Shown here piece after piece: positions 8,502-18,328 of a DNA stretch of 64,000 bases; position 1 is the stretch's first letter; each line of letters opens with the position of its first letter. A program made the position numbers and the translations under genes. Source of the DNA: Desulfoluna sp. GTDB lineage: Bacteria; Desulfobacterota; Desulfobacteria; Desulfobacterales; Desulfolunaceae. The stretch lies in the NCBI RefSeq assembly GCF_030145185.1, contig NZ_JAQYWB010000012.1, forward strand, positions 1-64,000. Direction: 5' to 3'. Below the pieces are notes generated by a model. It was not told the DNA's origin, did not search any database, and saw only the letters and a list, made by a program, of their open reading frames with translations.

Positions 8502-9476
8502 TCAGGGCACCTCCACCCTCTCAAAGAGCCGCTCGATGATGGTGTCCGTGGTGATATCTTCGGCTTCCGCCTCATAGGAAGGAATAATCCGGTGACGAAG
8601 CACGGCCGGGGCGATCTGCTTCACATCTTGGGGCGTCACGTAGGTGCGACCCTGGAGGAAGGCCCATGCCCTTGCGGCAAGGCTCAGAAAAATGGTGGCG
8701 CGAGGAGAGGCCCCGAAGCGAATCCACTGGGCCAGGTCGCCGTCCACGGTTGCCGGCTCGCGGGTGGCGCACACCAGCTCCACAATATAATCTCTGAGCT
8801 TCTCATCCATATAAATGGTGTGAATCAAATCAAAAATCTCTGAGAGCTCCGAGGGCTTAATGACCGGAGAAATCACTTCCGGGGTTTGAAACCCCACCCG
8901 GCGCATGATCTCCTTCTCTTCAGACTTGCTGGGGTAGTCCACGAGGAGCTTGAACATGAAGCGGTCCACCTGGGCCTCGGGAAGCGAATAGGTCCCCTCC
9001 TGCTCGATGGGGTTCTGGGTGGCCAGGACCAAAAAAGGTTCGGGCAGGGGAAAGGTCTGGTCCCCGATGGTCACCTGACGCTCCTGCATCGCTTCCAAAA
9101 GAGCCGACTGCACCTTGGAGGGTGCCCGGTTGATCTCATCGGCCAGAATAATATTGTGGAACAAAGGCCCCTTTCGCGTAACGAAATCAGCCGATTGTGG
9201 GCGATAGATCTCAGTCCCCACCAGGTCGGCAGGCAAGAGATCCGGGGTGAACTGAATCCGCTTGAAAGCGGCGTCCACGACGTCGGCCACGGCTTTCACG
9301 GCGCTGGTCTTGGCAAGCCCCGGAACCCCTTCGATGAGGATATGGCCGCGGGTAAAGAGCCCCATGAGCAGCCCGTCCACCAGCTTCGTCTGCCCCACAA
9401 GCACCTTGCCGATCTCCTGCCGAACGGCGTTGATCCGCTCGTGGGCCTCTTCCACTTTTGCTTTGAGTTCTTCCAT
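8502..9476 (-). CDS. MoxR-family AAA+ ATPase
   Basis: A 324-residue AAA+ ATPase and first gene of the leftward operon. Walker A is GVPGLAKT (50-57, typical for MoxR), Walker B is IILADEINRAP, and the sensor region reads VLATQNPIEQEGTYSLPEAQ; the C-terminal lid follows. GGAGAG precedes the ATG. MoxR ATPases act as chaperones for VWA-domain partners, which fits the three VWA-type genes downstream. Upstream (9477-9860) I see repeats and a terminator but no clear promoter. Confidence 0.92.
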   Translation of the reverse strand: MEELKAKVEEAHERINAVRQEIGKVLVGQTKLVDGLLMGLFTRGHILIEGVPGLAKTSAVKAVADVVDAAFKRIQFTPDLLPADLVGTEIYRPQSADFVTRKGPLFHNIILADEINRAPSKVQSALLEAMQERQVTIGDQTFPLPEPFLVLATQNPIEQEGTYSLPEAQVDRFMFKLLVDYPSKSEEKEIMRRVGFQTPEVISPVIKPSELSEIFDLIHTIYMDEKLRDYIVELVCATREPATVDGDLAQWIRFGASPRATIFLSLAARAWAFLQGRTYVTPQDVKQIAPAVLRHRIIPSYEAEAEDITTDTIIERLFERVEVP

Positions 9477-9548
9477 ATGAGTCTCTCCAGTCTATTCAGA
9501 CGTAATGTTCAACCCGAACATGTCATAATCAATGTATAAAAAAAGGGT

Positions 9549-9600
9549 GCCTCCAGCGGTCCTGCCGGGGGCCAACCTTTTGAAAAGGTTGCCAAACAGG
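9549..9600. repeat. Short hairpin repeat
   Basis: The sequence CCTCCAGCGGTCCTGCCGGG followed by AACCTTTTGAAAAGGTT is closely matched at 53938-53990 (CCTCCGGCGGCCCTGCCGGG and AAACTTTTGAAAAGTTT). Both are non-coding and each contains two small hairpins. Confidence 0.65.
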
Positions 9601-9759
9601 TTTTATCTTTGGAATCTAATGCATGCGGCGGCAGGGCTACTGTAACGAAAGCAGGCTACAAGCAAAAAATATATAATCATTTTAAGTACAGATTTCAAGC
9701 GGAACAAAACTGCGTCTGCGAGTAAACCACATTGTTCACTCAAAAGCGCCCATAAAAAA

Positions 9760-9791
9760 ACCGCATCTCCACCCAAGGGCGAATATGCGGT
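9760..9791 (-). terminator. Terminator after the barrel gene
   Basis: On the minus strand ACCGCAT and ATGCGGT pair, followed by a run of seven T. It lies 70 bases past the stop of the leftward outer-membrane gene and upstream of moxR. The loop is large but contains an extra CCC/GGG pairing. Confidence 0.6.
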
Positions 9792-9860
9792 CACTTTATA
9801 CCGACATGCCACAACAGAACAAATGACTTCTCTGTAATGTTACCTTAACGGTAATAAAAA

Positions 9861-10517
9861 TTAAAAATAGTATTTCACATATAACACGGTCTCGGTTGAG
9901 GAGGTCGACTGGGTGATGTCCTCGTCAACTCGCAACACAGAGACATCACCGGAGTCAGACTTGTCTCGCATTATCTCATCATGACTTCCGGTCAATCGCG
10001 CATACGATACCGAAACGGTCCCGCCCAAAAAAACATGGCCGGTCAAAGCATACTCCAAGGAGACAAGAGGCTCGATGAATGCACCATCAAGGTCCTCATT
10101 AAAAACGCGACTGGACTGCTTACCGGACGAATACTCACGCATAACATCCGCCTCACGTTTCATGTATTGATAACCGACGCGCATGCCCACAAGCATGCGC
10201 GTCTTCTCCACAAGGTCAACAGACCTGAAGAACCCAACCCCGGCTTTGTACATCCGGCTGTCTAAGGATTCATCTTCCGTGAAAATATCTGTGGACGTGC
10301 CCCTAACGCTACTCGAAACGCCGTCCATATCCTTCTCGTCCCATGACACACGAATCATGGGCTCCACCACATACCGCCCCTTCTCGATGGGAAAATAGAT
10401 TGTCCCTTTGTCGTCATCCACGCTGAGACCAATTCCCATACGAAGAGGTTCGGCGACGCTTGTTCCAGACATCATCATCACAATGGCAATTGCTACTGCA
10501 AAACGAATGACACGCAT
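9861..10517 (-). CDS. Predicted outer-membrane beta-barrel protein
   Basis: A 218-residue protein with a clear signal peptide (1-22, cut near VAEP). The rest alternates polar and hydrophobic residues and ends in LYVKYYF, an aromatic C-terminus typical of barrels folded by the Bam complex. Blocks such as FLGGTVSVSYARL and VGMRVGYQYMKR look like transmembrane strands. I do not recognise a family. It is a single gene with AAGGAA before its ATG and a terminator after it. It could be a small porin or an adhesion barrel; nothing in the sequence decides. Confidence 0.65.
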   Translation of the reverse strand: MRVIRFAVAIAIVMMMSGTSVAEPLRMGIGLSVDDDKGTIYFPIEKGRYVVEPMIRVSWDEKDMDGVSSSVRGTSTDIFTEDESLDSRMYKAGVGFFRSVDLVEKTRMLVGMRVGYQYMKREADVMREYSSGKQSSRVFNEDLDGAFIEPLVSLEYALTGHVFLGGTVSVSYARLTGSHDEIMRDKSDSGDVSVLRVDEDITQSTSSTETVLYVKYYF

Positions 10518-10778
10518 AACAGATTTTCCTTCCCTGCATCCTAATAGCCATAACGGGCCTGCTGATGAGCCTTCCCATCAACAGTCTTTCAATAAAGGAT
10601 TTCCCGTCATTCTTTACAGAGATCAATATCTATACCCAAAAAAATAAAGTCAAGTATTTACGTCGCCGGCAACTCACATCAATTAGACATACTAAGCGAT
10701 AAGACAGATCCCCTCCGTTTCCCTGCAAGGGTATATTTTGCCCAGACTCAAACCCTCAGCTCCCGGAAGCACAAAAAA

Positions 10779-10811
10779 GGCGATACAGCCCATAAGCCGG
10801 GCCACATCGCC
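10779..10811 (-). terminator. Terminator of the P460-type cytochrome gene
   Basis: On the minus strand GGCGAT/ATCGCC encloses an inner GCCC/GGGC pairing, followed by CCTTTTTTG. It lies about 64 bases beyond the cytochrome stop codon. The rest of 10518-10874 shows no gene. Confidence 0.75.
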
Positions 10812-10874
10812 TCAGTCATCCAATCCATAGCCATCTACCGATTCGGCTTTTTATCGTGGTAAGTCACCAACACC

Positions 10875-11366
10875 CTATTCGTCTTCTCCCCCAAAGTCAT
10901 GAACCATGACATAATCGTTGTCTACGAGAGATGCGTGGCAATTGATACACCCCTGCGGCCTTCCGTATTTCTCTGCGACCCCCTTGGGGCTGTATTTTAC
11001 CCAGTACCAGTCTCCAGCCTCCGGATTGTAGCCCTTCACCTTGTACATGACCGTGACGGCTTTCAAGTCCTTTCCCATCGCATCGCCGTAATTCTCCTTG
11101 ACGATCAGGGTGCCGTACTGGACCGGTGCGTTCATGGAATAAAGACCCCGTTTGTTCACATAGACCTTATGATAGGGACCGTGGGGCGCGCCTCCCGGTT
11201 GAAGCCCCTCGTGGTCTCCCCAGAAGCCCCAGGTATCATAGGCGGACGAGTGGGTGATGTAACGCCAGAGTTTATCGGGGTTGGGTTCGGGCATCATGGC
11301 ATGGGCCACGCCAACCCCTGTTAAAATCAACACGGCCACAGCGGCCAGGATCCATCGATTCTTCAT
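10875..11366 (-). CDS. Periplasmic cytochrome P460-type haem protein
   Basis: A 163-residue exported protein. A signal peptide covers 1-23 (cut after AHA), and a single c-type haem site CINCH lies near the C-terminus, where cytochrome P460 and its relatives carry theirs. The start at 11366 follows GGAGAG; an in-frame ATG at 11402 would put 12 charged residues before the signal peptide. P460 cytochromes oxidise hydroxylamine or nitric oxide in some bacteria, but many members in anaerobes have no assigned job. The crosslinking lysine of true P460 cannot be confirmed by eye. It stands alone between its terminator and a 340-base gap with no gene. Confidence 0.75.
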   Translation of the reverse strand: MKNRWILAAVAVLILTGVGVAHAMMPEPNPDKLWRYITHSSAYDTWGFWGDHEGLQPGGAPHGPYHKVYVNKRGLYSMNAPVQYGTLIVKENYGDAMGKDLKAVTVMYKVKGYNPEAGDWYWVKYSPKGVAEKYGRPQGCINCHASLVDNDYVMVHDFGGEDE

Positions 11367-11704
11367 GATGTCTCTCCTTTTATGATGTGGTTTCCATCCC
11401 ACCTACACGCGCCTTAAGCCCGGTTTCCATGACGTATCCATGAACACCTGAGATCATGGGACATGAGTCGCCTGTGAATAATCACGACGAGATAAAATAC
11501 AGGTACGGATGGATCCGGATTAAGATCGGTACACAATCCGTTGAGCATTCATGACAATCCATTTAAAAGACTATACAATACCGTCGCTTGTTTGAACAGC
11601 CCCGCAGTCCTTATCAGGCAAGGATAACCCACCTGTAAAATGGCAGGTTTCAGGCGTGTTATTTCGGCCTCTATCAAGCACGATTTACCCCATTCAGACG
11701 CCAC

Positions 11705-13087
11705 TTATCGGTGATGAATCACAATCATCTTTTCCTGGGTCATCTCCCTCATGGTGTAACCGATCCCTCCCACCCCCAATCCACTCTGCCGCCTGCCGCC
11801 GAAGGGCATCCAGTCCACCCGGAAGGCCGTGTGATCGTTGATCATGACGGCGGAGGCGTCCAAGTGACGGGCCACCCCCAGGGCGGTATCGATATCCTGG
11901 GTAAAGACCGACGCCTGAAAGGCCATCTCCACATGATTGGCCCGTTGAACCGCTTCGTCCATGGACTCGCAGGGGTAGACGCAGATCACCGGTCCGAAGA
12001 TCTCATCGGTAGAGACCCGCACCGTGTCGGGAGGGTTCATCAGAATCGTGGGGGCATAGGCAGATTCCGCCACCTTGACACCACCACAGAGCACCAGCCC
12101 GCCAGCTTTCACGGCTTCATGCACCCATCCATGCACCCGATCCGCCTCCCCGGAACGAATCAAAGGGCCCACATCGGTGCTGGCGTCGGTGGGATCTCCC
12201 ACGGTAAGGGTCGAAGCGGCCTGGGCCATCTTTGCCGCCAGCTCATCGGCGATGCCCTTCGCTGCAAAGACACGCTGAACCGAGACGCACACCTGACCTG
12301 CGTGATAAAACCCCCCTTTCATCAAAGGAGGTACCATAAGATCCAGATCGGCGTCCTCCCCCACGATCACCGGGGCCACACCCCCATGTTCCAAGCCGCA
12401 TCGGGTTCCGGGAGCGAGCTTGCGCCTCAAATCCCACCCCACCCCGGCCGAACCGATAAAGCTGAAATAAGCCACACGCGCATCCGTGGCCAGGGCCTCG
12501 GCATCGGATCGACCAAGGAGCACCACCTGACACCAGGCGTCGGGAAGGCCATTTTTGTGCAGCAGCTCCACCAACGCGAGACAGGAGAGAGGGGTCTTTG
12601 TGGCGGGTTTCACGATGACAGGGCAGCCGACCGCCACGGCCGGAATCACCTGGTGTACAATAAGATTTAACGGATGATTGAACGCGCTGATGGCTGCCAC
12701 CACGCCGATGGGTTCCCGTGTTGTGACGGCAAGGCGCTTGGACGAGGCCGGGTTCAACCCCATGGGAATTTCCTGTCCCCCCATCCTGCCCATCTCCTCA
12801 GCGGCCAGCTCAATACCGCCGATGGCCCGGGTCACCTCAACCCTGGCATCCAGCAAGGGCTTTCCCCCCTCCTTTGCGATGGTGAGGGCAAACGCTTCCT
12901 GATTGAGCCTGAGGTCCGCTGCGGTTTTCAGCAGAATCTCCTTGCGTTCCCATACAGGCAGCCAGGCCTTTCCATTCTTAAAGACACCCGTGGCTCGTTT
13001 CAATACATCGTCCACGACCTCGGCACCCCCCAGATGAAGTGTTTCCAAAATACCGCCATCCCACGGGGATCGCACTTCCACTCTCAT
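11705..13087 (-). CDS. NAD(P)-dependent aldehyde dehydrogenase
   Basis: A 460-residue aldehyde dehydrogenase with the full catalytic set: Asn137 in FNHPLN, Glu233 in LEHGG and the nucleophile Cys267 in GQVCVSVQ. The substrate-side residues do not point to one aldehyde. It lies downstream of the ThDP-enzyme gene, in the same direction but 363 bases away, with repeats in the gap. A simple reading is that the ThDP enzyme makes an aldehyde from a 2-oxoacid and this enzyme oxidises it. GGAGG precedes the ATG. Confidence 0.85.
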   Translation of the reverse strand: MRVEVRSPWDGGILETLHLGGAEVVDDVLKRATGVFKNGKAWLPVWERKEILLKTAADLRLNQEAFALTIAKEGGKPLLDARVEVTRAIGGIELAAEEMGRMGGQEIPMGLNPASSKRLAVTTREPIGVVAAISAFNHPLNLIVHQVIPAVAVGCPVIVKPATKTPLSCLALVELLHKNGLPDAWCQVVLLGRSDAEALATDARVAYFSFIGSAGVGWDLRRKLAPGTRCGLEHGGVAPVIVGEDADLDLMVPPLMKGGFYHAGQVCVSVQRVFAAKGIADELAAKMAQAASTLTVGDPTDASTDVGPLIRSGEADRVHGWVHEAVKAGGLVLCGGVKVAESAYAPTILMNPPDTVRVSTDEIFGPVICVYPCESMDEAVQRANHVEMAFQASVFTQDIDTALGVARHLDASAVMINDHTAFRVDWMPFGGRRQSGLGVGGIGYTMREMTQEKMIVIHHR

Positions 13088-13182
13088 AACATCCTCCTTA
13101 CGGTAATGTTGGGTGTTCGGTTCATGGCACAGCCAATTAAATAGACCCGCAACGTGGACTCAAGACGTTACTCAAACGGAGC

Positions 13183-13432
13183 GCCGCACTCCGGTGCGGC
13201 TTTTTGGCCGGGGCCATGCCCTGGCTTGAACCACCCTCTCTAAAAAGAACTCGCCACACACACGTTCTCTCATCCCAACCAATGATTTTCTATCACCGGT
13301 ATCGCCTAACTGCCGCGGCGGAGCACGGCGCGCCCGGAAAACAACACCGTTGATAATTTGTAGGAAGGTGGGGCACACCAAAAACCAGCACCGCCTGAGG
13401 ATTAAACGATGAAGGTGCCACGACGCCCGCCC
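13183..13432. repeat. Composite intergenic repeat
   Basis: The gap 13088-13450 contains no gene. It has the hairpin GCCGCAC/GTGCGGC (13184-13200) and then the CGCCACACACACGTTCT...GGCGGAGCACGGCGCGCCCGG module (13250-13340) shared with 6842-6931 and 40668-40751. A third part, CCGCCTGAGGATTAAAC...GCCACGACGCC (13392-13427), recurs inverted at 40756-40790. So the same modules are joined in different orders at different sites. Confidence 0.7.
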
Positions 13433-13450
13433 TATCCTCTATCCCCGTCC

Positions 13451-15115
13451 CTATAACAGGCACACCCTGGCCGCCAACTCATCAATGAGCACCCGCTGAT
13501 TCTCGGAATAATCCACCGGCACCTCAATCAGATGAACGCCCCCCTCCTGAAAACACCGCTCCATGAGGGGAAGAAACCCCTCCGCGCTCTCCACACGGTG
13601 TCCACCCGCCCCATAGGCCCTCCCGTAAAGGACAAAATCAGGGTTCCCATACTCCAGCCCCCAGTCGGCAAACCCCAGCATGGCCTGCTTCCAGCGAATC
13701 ATCCCGTAGGCATTGTCTCTTAAAACCAGCACCACCAGATTGAGTCCCAGCCGCACAGCGGTCTCCATCTCCTGGGAGTTCATCATAAAACCTCCGTCCC
13801 CGCACACAGCCATCACCCGCCGCGTGGGATTGAGCATGGCCGCCGCCATGGCCGACGGGAGCCCCGCCCCCATGGTGGCCAGGGCATTATCCAGAAGAAT
13901 GGTGTTGTCTTTGTTGGTTCGGTAATTTCGGGCAAACCATAACTTGTAAATGCCGTTATCAAGGGCGACGATACCGTCGGCGGGAAGCACCTTACGAACA
14001 TCTGCCACCACGCGCTGCGGCAGCAACGGATAACGCGGAGAGTCTACATCCATGGTGATATGCTTGAGGACCTCCTGGCGGATTTTCATAAAATAGGAGA
14101 AGTCATGATGTTCCGAGACCACAAGTTGTTCGATCAACCGCCGAAAGGTATGGCCGATGTCCCCCACCACATCGTGTTGGGGAAAATAAACGGTGTCCAC
14201 CTCTGCCGGGCTGTAGTTGACATGGATCACCCTCTTGCCCCCGTGCCGCATGAAAAATGGAGGTTTTTCCACCACATCGTGACCGGCGTTGATCACCAGA
14301 TCCGCTCGATCGATGGCGCAATGCAGATAATCATTGTCGGAAAGAGCCGCGGTGCCAAGATATAAAGGGTGGGCACCCCCGATGACCCCCTTGCCCATCT
14401 GGGTGTTAAAAAATGGAATACCGGTCTTCTCCACAAAAGCTTTCAGGGGTTCGATCACCTGCTTCCGGTTGGTCCCCGCCCCAATCAGAAGAAGCGGTGA
14501 GACCGCCTCCTGAATCATCTCTGCCGCCCGGGTCACCGAAGACTCGGAGGCACAATTCAGGCAGGGCTCCCGCCGCGGGATAAGATGCCAGTCTTCGATC
14601 ATTTCGGACGCGATATCCTCGGGAAGTTCCAGATGCACCGGTCCGGGACGCTCCTCTTCGGCCAGCCGGAAGGCTTCCCGCACCAGCGCTGGAACGGTGT
14701 TGCCGTGGACAATCTGACGGGTAAATTTGGTCAGAGGCCGCATCATGCTCACCACATCCACCATCTGAAAGCGCCCCTGCTTGCTTCGAGTGATGGGCTT
14801 CTGACCGGTAATCATCACCATGGGCATGGCGCCGAGACGGGCATAGGCGGCGCCGGTCACCAGATTCGTCGCGCCGGGTCCCAGGGTGGCAAGGCACACC
14901 CCCGCCCGACCGGTGAGCCGACCATACGTCGCAGCCATAAAGGCGGCGGCCTGCTCATGACGGGTCAACACCAACGCAATGGATGAGGTACGGAGGGACT
15001 CCAGAAAATCAAGATTTTCCTCACCGGGCACGCCAAACACATGCCGTACCCCCTCTTCTTCGAGGGCTTTCACCAAAAGATCCGACGTCTTCACGGGGGG
15101 ATGGGAAGGGGACAT
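13451..15115 (-). CDS. Acetolactate-synthase-like ThDP-dependent enzyme
   Basis: A 554-residue enzyme of the acetohydroxyacid synthase/pyruvate oxidase family. It has the cofactor-activating Glu54 (TRHEQAAAF), the central FAD/acyl-binding-type domain, and the ThDP motif GDGGFMMN...RDN in the last third. The length matches catabolic acetolactate synthase. I start it at 15115 after GGAGAG; upstream codons in frame encode a non-conserved Phe-rich stretch. No small regulatory subunit gene is present, so catabolic acetolactate formation or decarboxylation of some 2-oxoacid is more likely than branched-chain synthesis. The neighbouring aldehyde dehydrogenase and sulfite exporter make a sulfonate or 2-oxoacid pathway possible (inference). 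Confidence 0.8.
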   Translation of the reverse strand: MSPSHPPVKTSDLLVKALEEEGVRHVFGVPGEENLDFLESLRTSSIALVLTRHEQAAAFMAATYGRLTGRAGVCLATLGPGATNLVTGAAYARLGAMPMVMITGQKPITRSKQGRFQMVDVVSMMRPLTKFTRQIVHGNTVPALVREAFRLAEEERPGPVHLELPEDIASEMIEDWHLIPRREPCLNCASESSVTRAAEMIQEAVSPLLLIGAGTNRKQVIEPLKAFVEKTGIPFFNTQMGKGVIGGAHPLYLGTAALSDNDYLHCAIDRADLVINAGHDVVEKPPFFMRHGGKRVIHVNYSPAEVDTVYFPQHDVVGDIGHTFRRLIEQLVVSEHHDFSYFMKIRQEVLKHITMDVDSPRYPLLPQRVVADVRKVLPADGIVALDNGIYKLWFARNYRTNKDNTILLDNALATMGAGLPSAMAAAMLNPTRRVMAVCGDGGFMMNSQEMETAVRLGLNLVVLVLRDNAYGMIRWKQAMLGFADWGLEYGNPDFVLYGRAYGAGGHRVESAEGFLPLMERCFQEGGVHLIEVPVDYSENQRVLIDELAARVCLL

Positions 15116-15430
15116 GGGACTCTCCACAGAAAATCCATCAGGGCCTCCGGAGACAATAAAAAAAGGCTCCAGGTGAAAACAAACAGCCACTGACACAATC
15201 CGGGCATCACAAAATGGAGGGAATAGAAAGGACTCAAGGTCTGACATAGAAAAAAACGAAGAAACGAATACAAAATAAATTGTAACTATTCAGCTCGATA
15301 AAAAGCCTCCGGCGGCAATCTTAGCTGTTTTATTTAATTTTCGATCCTAAGCGGCGATGGCGCGTGGGCGGAAGGAGAAGGAGAAGGAGAAGGAGCGGAT
15401 GATCCGCCACCTTTCGTTAAATTACCATAG

Positions 15431-15467
15431 TTATCCTGTCAGAACAAGCAAGGTTCCGACAGGATAA
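15431..15467. terminator. Long palindrome between lysR and the ThDP gene
   Basis: TTATCCTGTC and GACAGGATAA, with inner GAAC/GTTC, form a strong hairpin. There is no T-run, so it may be a factor-aided terminator or an operator. The same gap (15116-15519) also holds a partial CCTCCGGCGGC repeat at 15305 and a GGAGAA tandem run at 15373-15393, but no gene. Confidence 0.5.
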
Positions 15468-15519
15468 CAGGCTATATTTCAAGGGAAATAAATTTACAGA
15501 GGTTCTTCCCCCCCCCCTA

Positions 15520-16416
15520 TCAGCGGGACATGCCGTCCCAGCTTCGGGTAAACTCGATAAAGGTCGTGATCAGGGAGCTCATAAATTTGTTTTTATGCCA
15601 GACGGTGTAAAACGACCGCGAAAAGCAATAGCCTTCCACCGGCAACCGAAACAGCAAGCCGTACTTCAACTCTTTCTGTACGCTGTAGCGGGAGAGGCAG
15701 GAGACCGTGTCCCTGTTAGAAAGGATAGACTTCACCGCCCCGGTATGATCCAGCTCCATGAAGACATTCAAGGACTTTGACAAATCGCCCAAATGGTTCA
15801 TGAAGGTCTCCCGGGTGCCGGACCCCTTTTCACGCAGAACCCAACGCTTACTGAGGAGTTCCTCCATGCGATAAGGCTCTTCACGAACCAGGGACGCATC
15901 GCCGGTGACAACATAGAGTTCATCCTTGCCCAGAACCTCGTGCTGAACGTCCAGACCGTCGTACTCCCCTTCAATGAATCCCATATCCACACGACCGTTT
16001 TCAATCAGGGACACCACCTCATGGGTGTTGCCTGTATCCATCTTGAAACTCACCCCGTCATGGGACTGCATGAAGCTGTAGAAGATCTTCGGTATAATGT
16101 AGTTGGCAATGGAAGAGCTCACCCCCACACGAATCTCCCCATGCAGATGCTCATCCCTGAAAATGGACTCCGCCTCTTTCAGGCCCAGAACGAAATGTTC
16201 CACCCGGCCAAGGAAAAGACGTCCGTTTTCGTTCAACACAATTTTTTTGTTGATGCGATCAAAAAGCCGGGTCTCCAGAATCTCTTCCAGAGACTTGATG
16301 GCCATGGATACAGCCGACTGAGTCAGTCCGACCTCTTTGCCCACTTCACCGATGTGAGGTCTTTTGGACAGAGCCAAAAAGAGCTCCAGCTGCCTTAATG
16401 TCATGCGCATGTGCAT
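15520..16416 (-). CDS. yeiE: LysR-family regulator, YeiE-like
   Basis: A 298-residue LysR regulator with an N-terminal winged helix-turn-helix (MTLRQLELFLALSK...LTQSAVSMAIKSLEE) and a substrate-binding C-terminal half. The helix-turn-helix and the ENGRLFL stretch resemble E. coli YeiE, which senses sulfite and sits divergently to yeiH. Here too a yeiH-type gene starts on the opposite strand 534 bases away. The ATG at 16416 follows GGAGG. The shared spacer 16417-16950 is AT-rich in part and is the likely control region, though I cannot mark a LysR box with confidence. Expected effectors: sulfite or a sulfonate-derived signal (inference from the pair). Confidence 0.75.
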   Translation of the reverse strand: MHMRMTLRQLELFLALSKRPHIGEVGKEVGLTQSAVSMAIKSLEEILETRLFDRINKKIVLNENGRLFLGRVEHFVLGLKEAESIFRDEHLHGEIRVGVSSSIANYIIPKIFYSFMQSHDGVSFKMDTGNTHEVVSLIENGRVDMGFIEGEYDGLDVQHEVLGKDELYVVTGDASLVREEPYRMEELLSKRWVLREKGSGTRETFMNHLGDLSKSLNVFMELDHTGAVKSILSNRDTVSCLSRYSVQKELKYGLLFRLPVEGYCFSRSFYTVWHKNKFMSSLITTFIEFTRSWDGMSR

Positions 16417-16950
16417 GGTAACGTTGCCTCCGTCTATAAAACCGGCAAAAAAACCGGTATTTTCTCTATTCTTTGCGGTGCTGTCCACAAGCAATTCATG
16501 GCAACACGTTGGATTTTAACTCAATAGCCATTTTGAATCAAATTTTCTTATGAGCTTTTAAAATACAATGAATTTGACTTATCATAGCCCTATTCATAAA
16601 ACAAGCGCATCTCCTTCACGGAGTGGAACAAAAAAATGCAGTCTATCTCTCCTCTGCACCGGGCAGCGCGACCCATAAACGGTCCGAACCGCTCGATACA
16701 CGAGACACAGGATGTTGTTTCACCCCATTTGAGGACACAAATTCCGGCCTGGAACTTCGTGTGAAAGGCATATAAAAAAAACCAGACTCAAGAAGGCCTC
16801 CCACAAATGGAGAAAGAACTCTAATCCTGCGTCATATCAGGGACAGGAGAGCTGTATTCTCACTTTGGCGAGAGACTGAAAAACGAATCGTCAACGATTC
16901 AGGCTTTAAAAACGGACTGCCACCGGCAGGACACAAAGGAGCGGTAACCG
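16417..16950. promoter_or_regulatory. Divergent control region of yeiE/yeiH pair
   Basis: No gene is visible in these 534 bases. The stretch next to lysR (16510-16620) is AT-rich, as expected for a LysR-controlled divergent promoter. I could not identify a convincing T-N11-A site or a -35/-10 pair. Confidence 0.4.
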
Positions 16951-17985
16951 ATGTTTTTTCCAACAGATAGTCGCAAAGAAGCCATGAACGGACTCCTTTT
17001 CGTCACCCTCTTCGCCACAACAGCCATCTACTGTTCTGAGTTTCCCCCCATCAAAAGAATGGGGGTCAGCCCGCTGATCATCGGAATCGTCCTCGGCATG
17101 ATCTACGGCAACACCCTTCGCATTGCCCTGCCGGCCCGCTGGGTCCCCGGCATTGTTTTTGCCACACGAACGCTGCTGAAACTCGGGATCATTCTTTATG
17201 GGTTCCGCGTCACCTTTCAAGATATTGCCGCTGTGGGCACCGCCGGATTCGCCGTGAGCATCACCATGGCAACCTCCACCTTTCTTTTTGGCAGCTTCAT
17301 CGGCATCAAGTTCTTCAAACTGGATTATGAGACCGCCATCCTCACCTCCATAGGCAGTTCCATCTGCGGTGCGGCAGCAGTTCTCGCCACCGAGCCGGTG
17401 CTCAAGTCCGACGCGCACAAAAGTGCCATGGCCGTCTCCACAGTTGTCCTCTTCGGAACCCTGACCATGTTCCTCTACCCGGCTTTGTATAAGGCAGGCT
17501 TCTACGACATCAGCGAGAAACTCTTCGGGATCTATATCGGTGGGACCATCCATGAAGTCGCACACGCCGTGGCCGCAGGAAATGCCATCTCCGCTGAGGC
17601 CGCCTCGTCTGCCATCATCGTCAAAATGCTCCGCGTCATGCTGATCGCCCCTTTTCTCATCGCCATCAGCATCTGGCTGGGACGTAAAAAAGGTGCCATC
17701 GACGGAAAACGAGGTAAAATCACCATCCCCTGGTTTGCCATTCTCTTCATTATCGTCGCGGGCATCAACTCCTTGAATGTTGTGCCAACCCCGGTGGTGG
17801 CCTTCTGGAACCGACTGGACCTTTTTATCCTGACCATGGCCATGTGCGCCCTGGGCATTGAGACCAACTTCAACCGAATCAGAGGTGTGGGCATGAAACC
17901 CGTGTGGCTGGCCCTTATCCTCTTCTGCTGGCTGACCATTGGCGGCTACGGCGTCACCTGCCTGATGTCTGCCCTTTTTGCCTGA
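16951..17985 (+). CDS. yeiH: YeiH-family (UPF0324) membrane transporter, probable sulfite/anion exporter
   Basis: A 344-residue polytopic membrane protein with about ten hydrophobic segments. Two family signatures are clear: GSSICGAAAVLATEP in the middle and GTIHEVAHAVAAG. UPF0324/YeiH proteins are annotated as putative sulfate exporters, and genetic context in other bacteria links them to sulfite made from sulfonates. GGAG lies before the ATG. The divergent YeiE-like LysR gene is the expected regulator. In a sulfate reducer the protein could protect against or export sulfite, but the sequence alone does not show the substrate. Confidence 0.82.
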   Translation: MFFPTDSRKEAMNGLLFVTLFATTAIYCSEFPPIKRMGVSPLIIGIVLGMIYGNTLRIALPARWVPGIVFATRTLLKLGIILYGFRVTFQDIAAVGTAGFAVSITMATSTFLFGSFIGIKFFKLDYETAILTSIGSSICGAAAVLATEPVLKSDAHKSAMAVSTVVLFGTLTMFLYPALYKAGFYDISEKLFGIYIGGTIHEVAHAVAAGNAISAEAASSAIIVKMLRVMLIAPFLIAISIWLGRKKGAIDGKRGKITIPWFAILFIIVAGINSLNVVPTPVVAFWNRLDLFILTMAMCALGIETNFNRIRGVGMKPVWLALILFCWLTIGGYGVTCLMSALFA

Positions 17986-18328
17986 TCAAACAACACGCAA
18001 AAAGACTCAAAAAGGCCTTCCCGGCACGCCCCGAATAATCAGTCCCTCCCGGTTTTGCAAAGACTCGTAAAGCCCGGGAGGGCTTATCAATCCTATTGAT
18101 AAACTTGTTAAATACGTTGAATTTGACTTGCTCTAAAATATCTTATAATTCATGTATCACAGTATTGATTGGCCTTTGATGAAGTTGTTCGTCCCTTCTT
18201 CATCTCCTTCAAGCCAGTCATCACCTGCAAGCAACCTCGGTCCCCATCCGCGTTGGGGAATCGAAGGGGAAAGACAAAAGGGTTGATGATTCAAAAATGC
18301 TATACCTCCCTGAAAATCATCATCCAAT

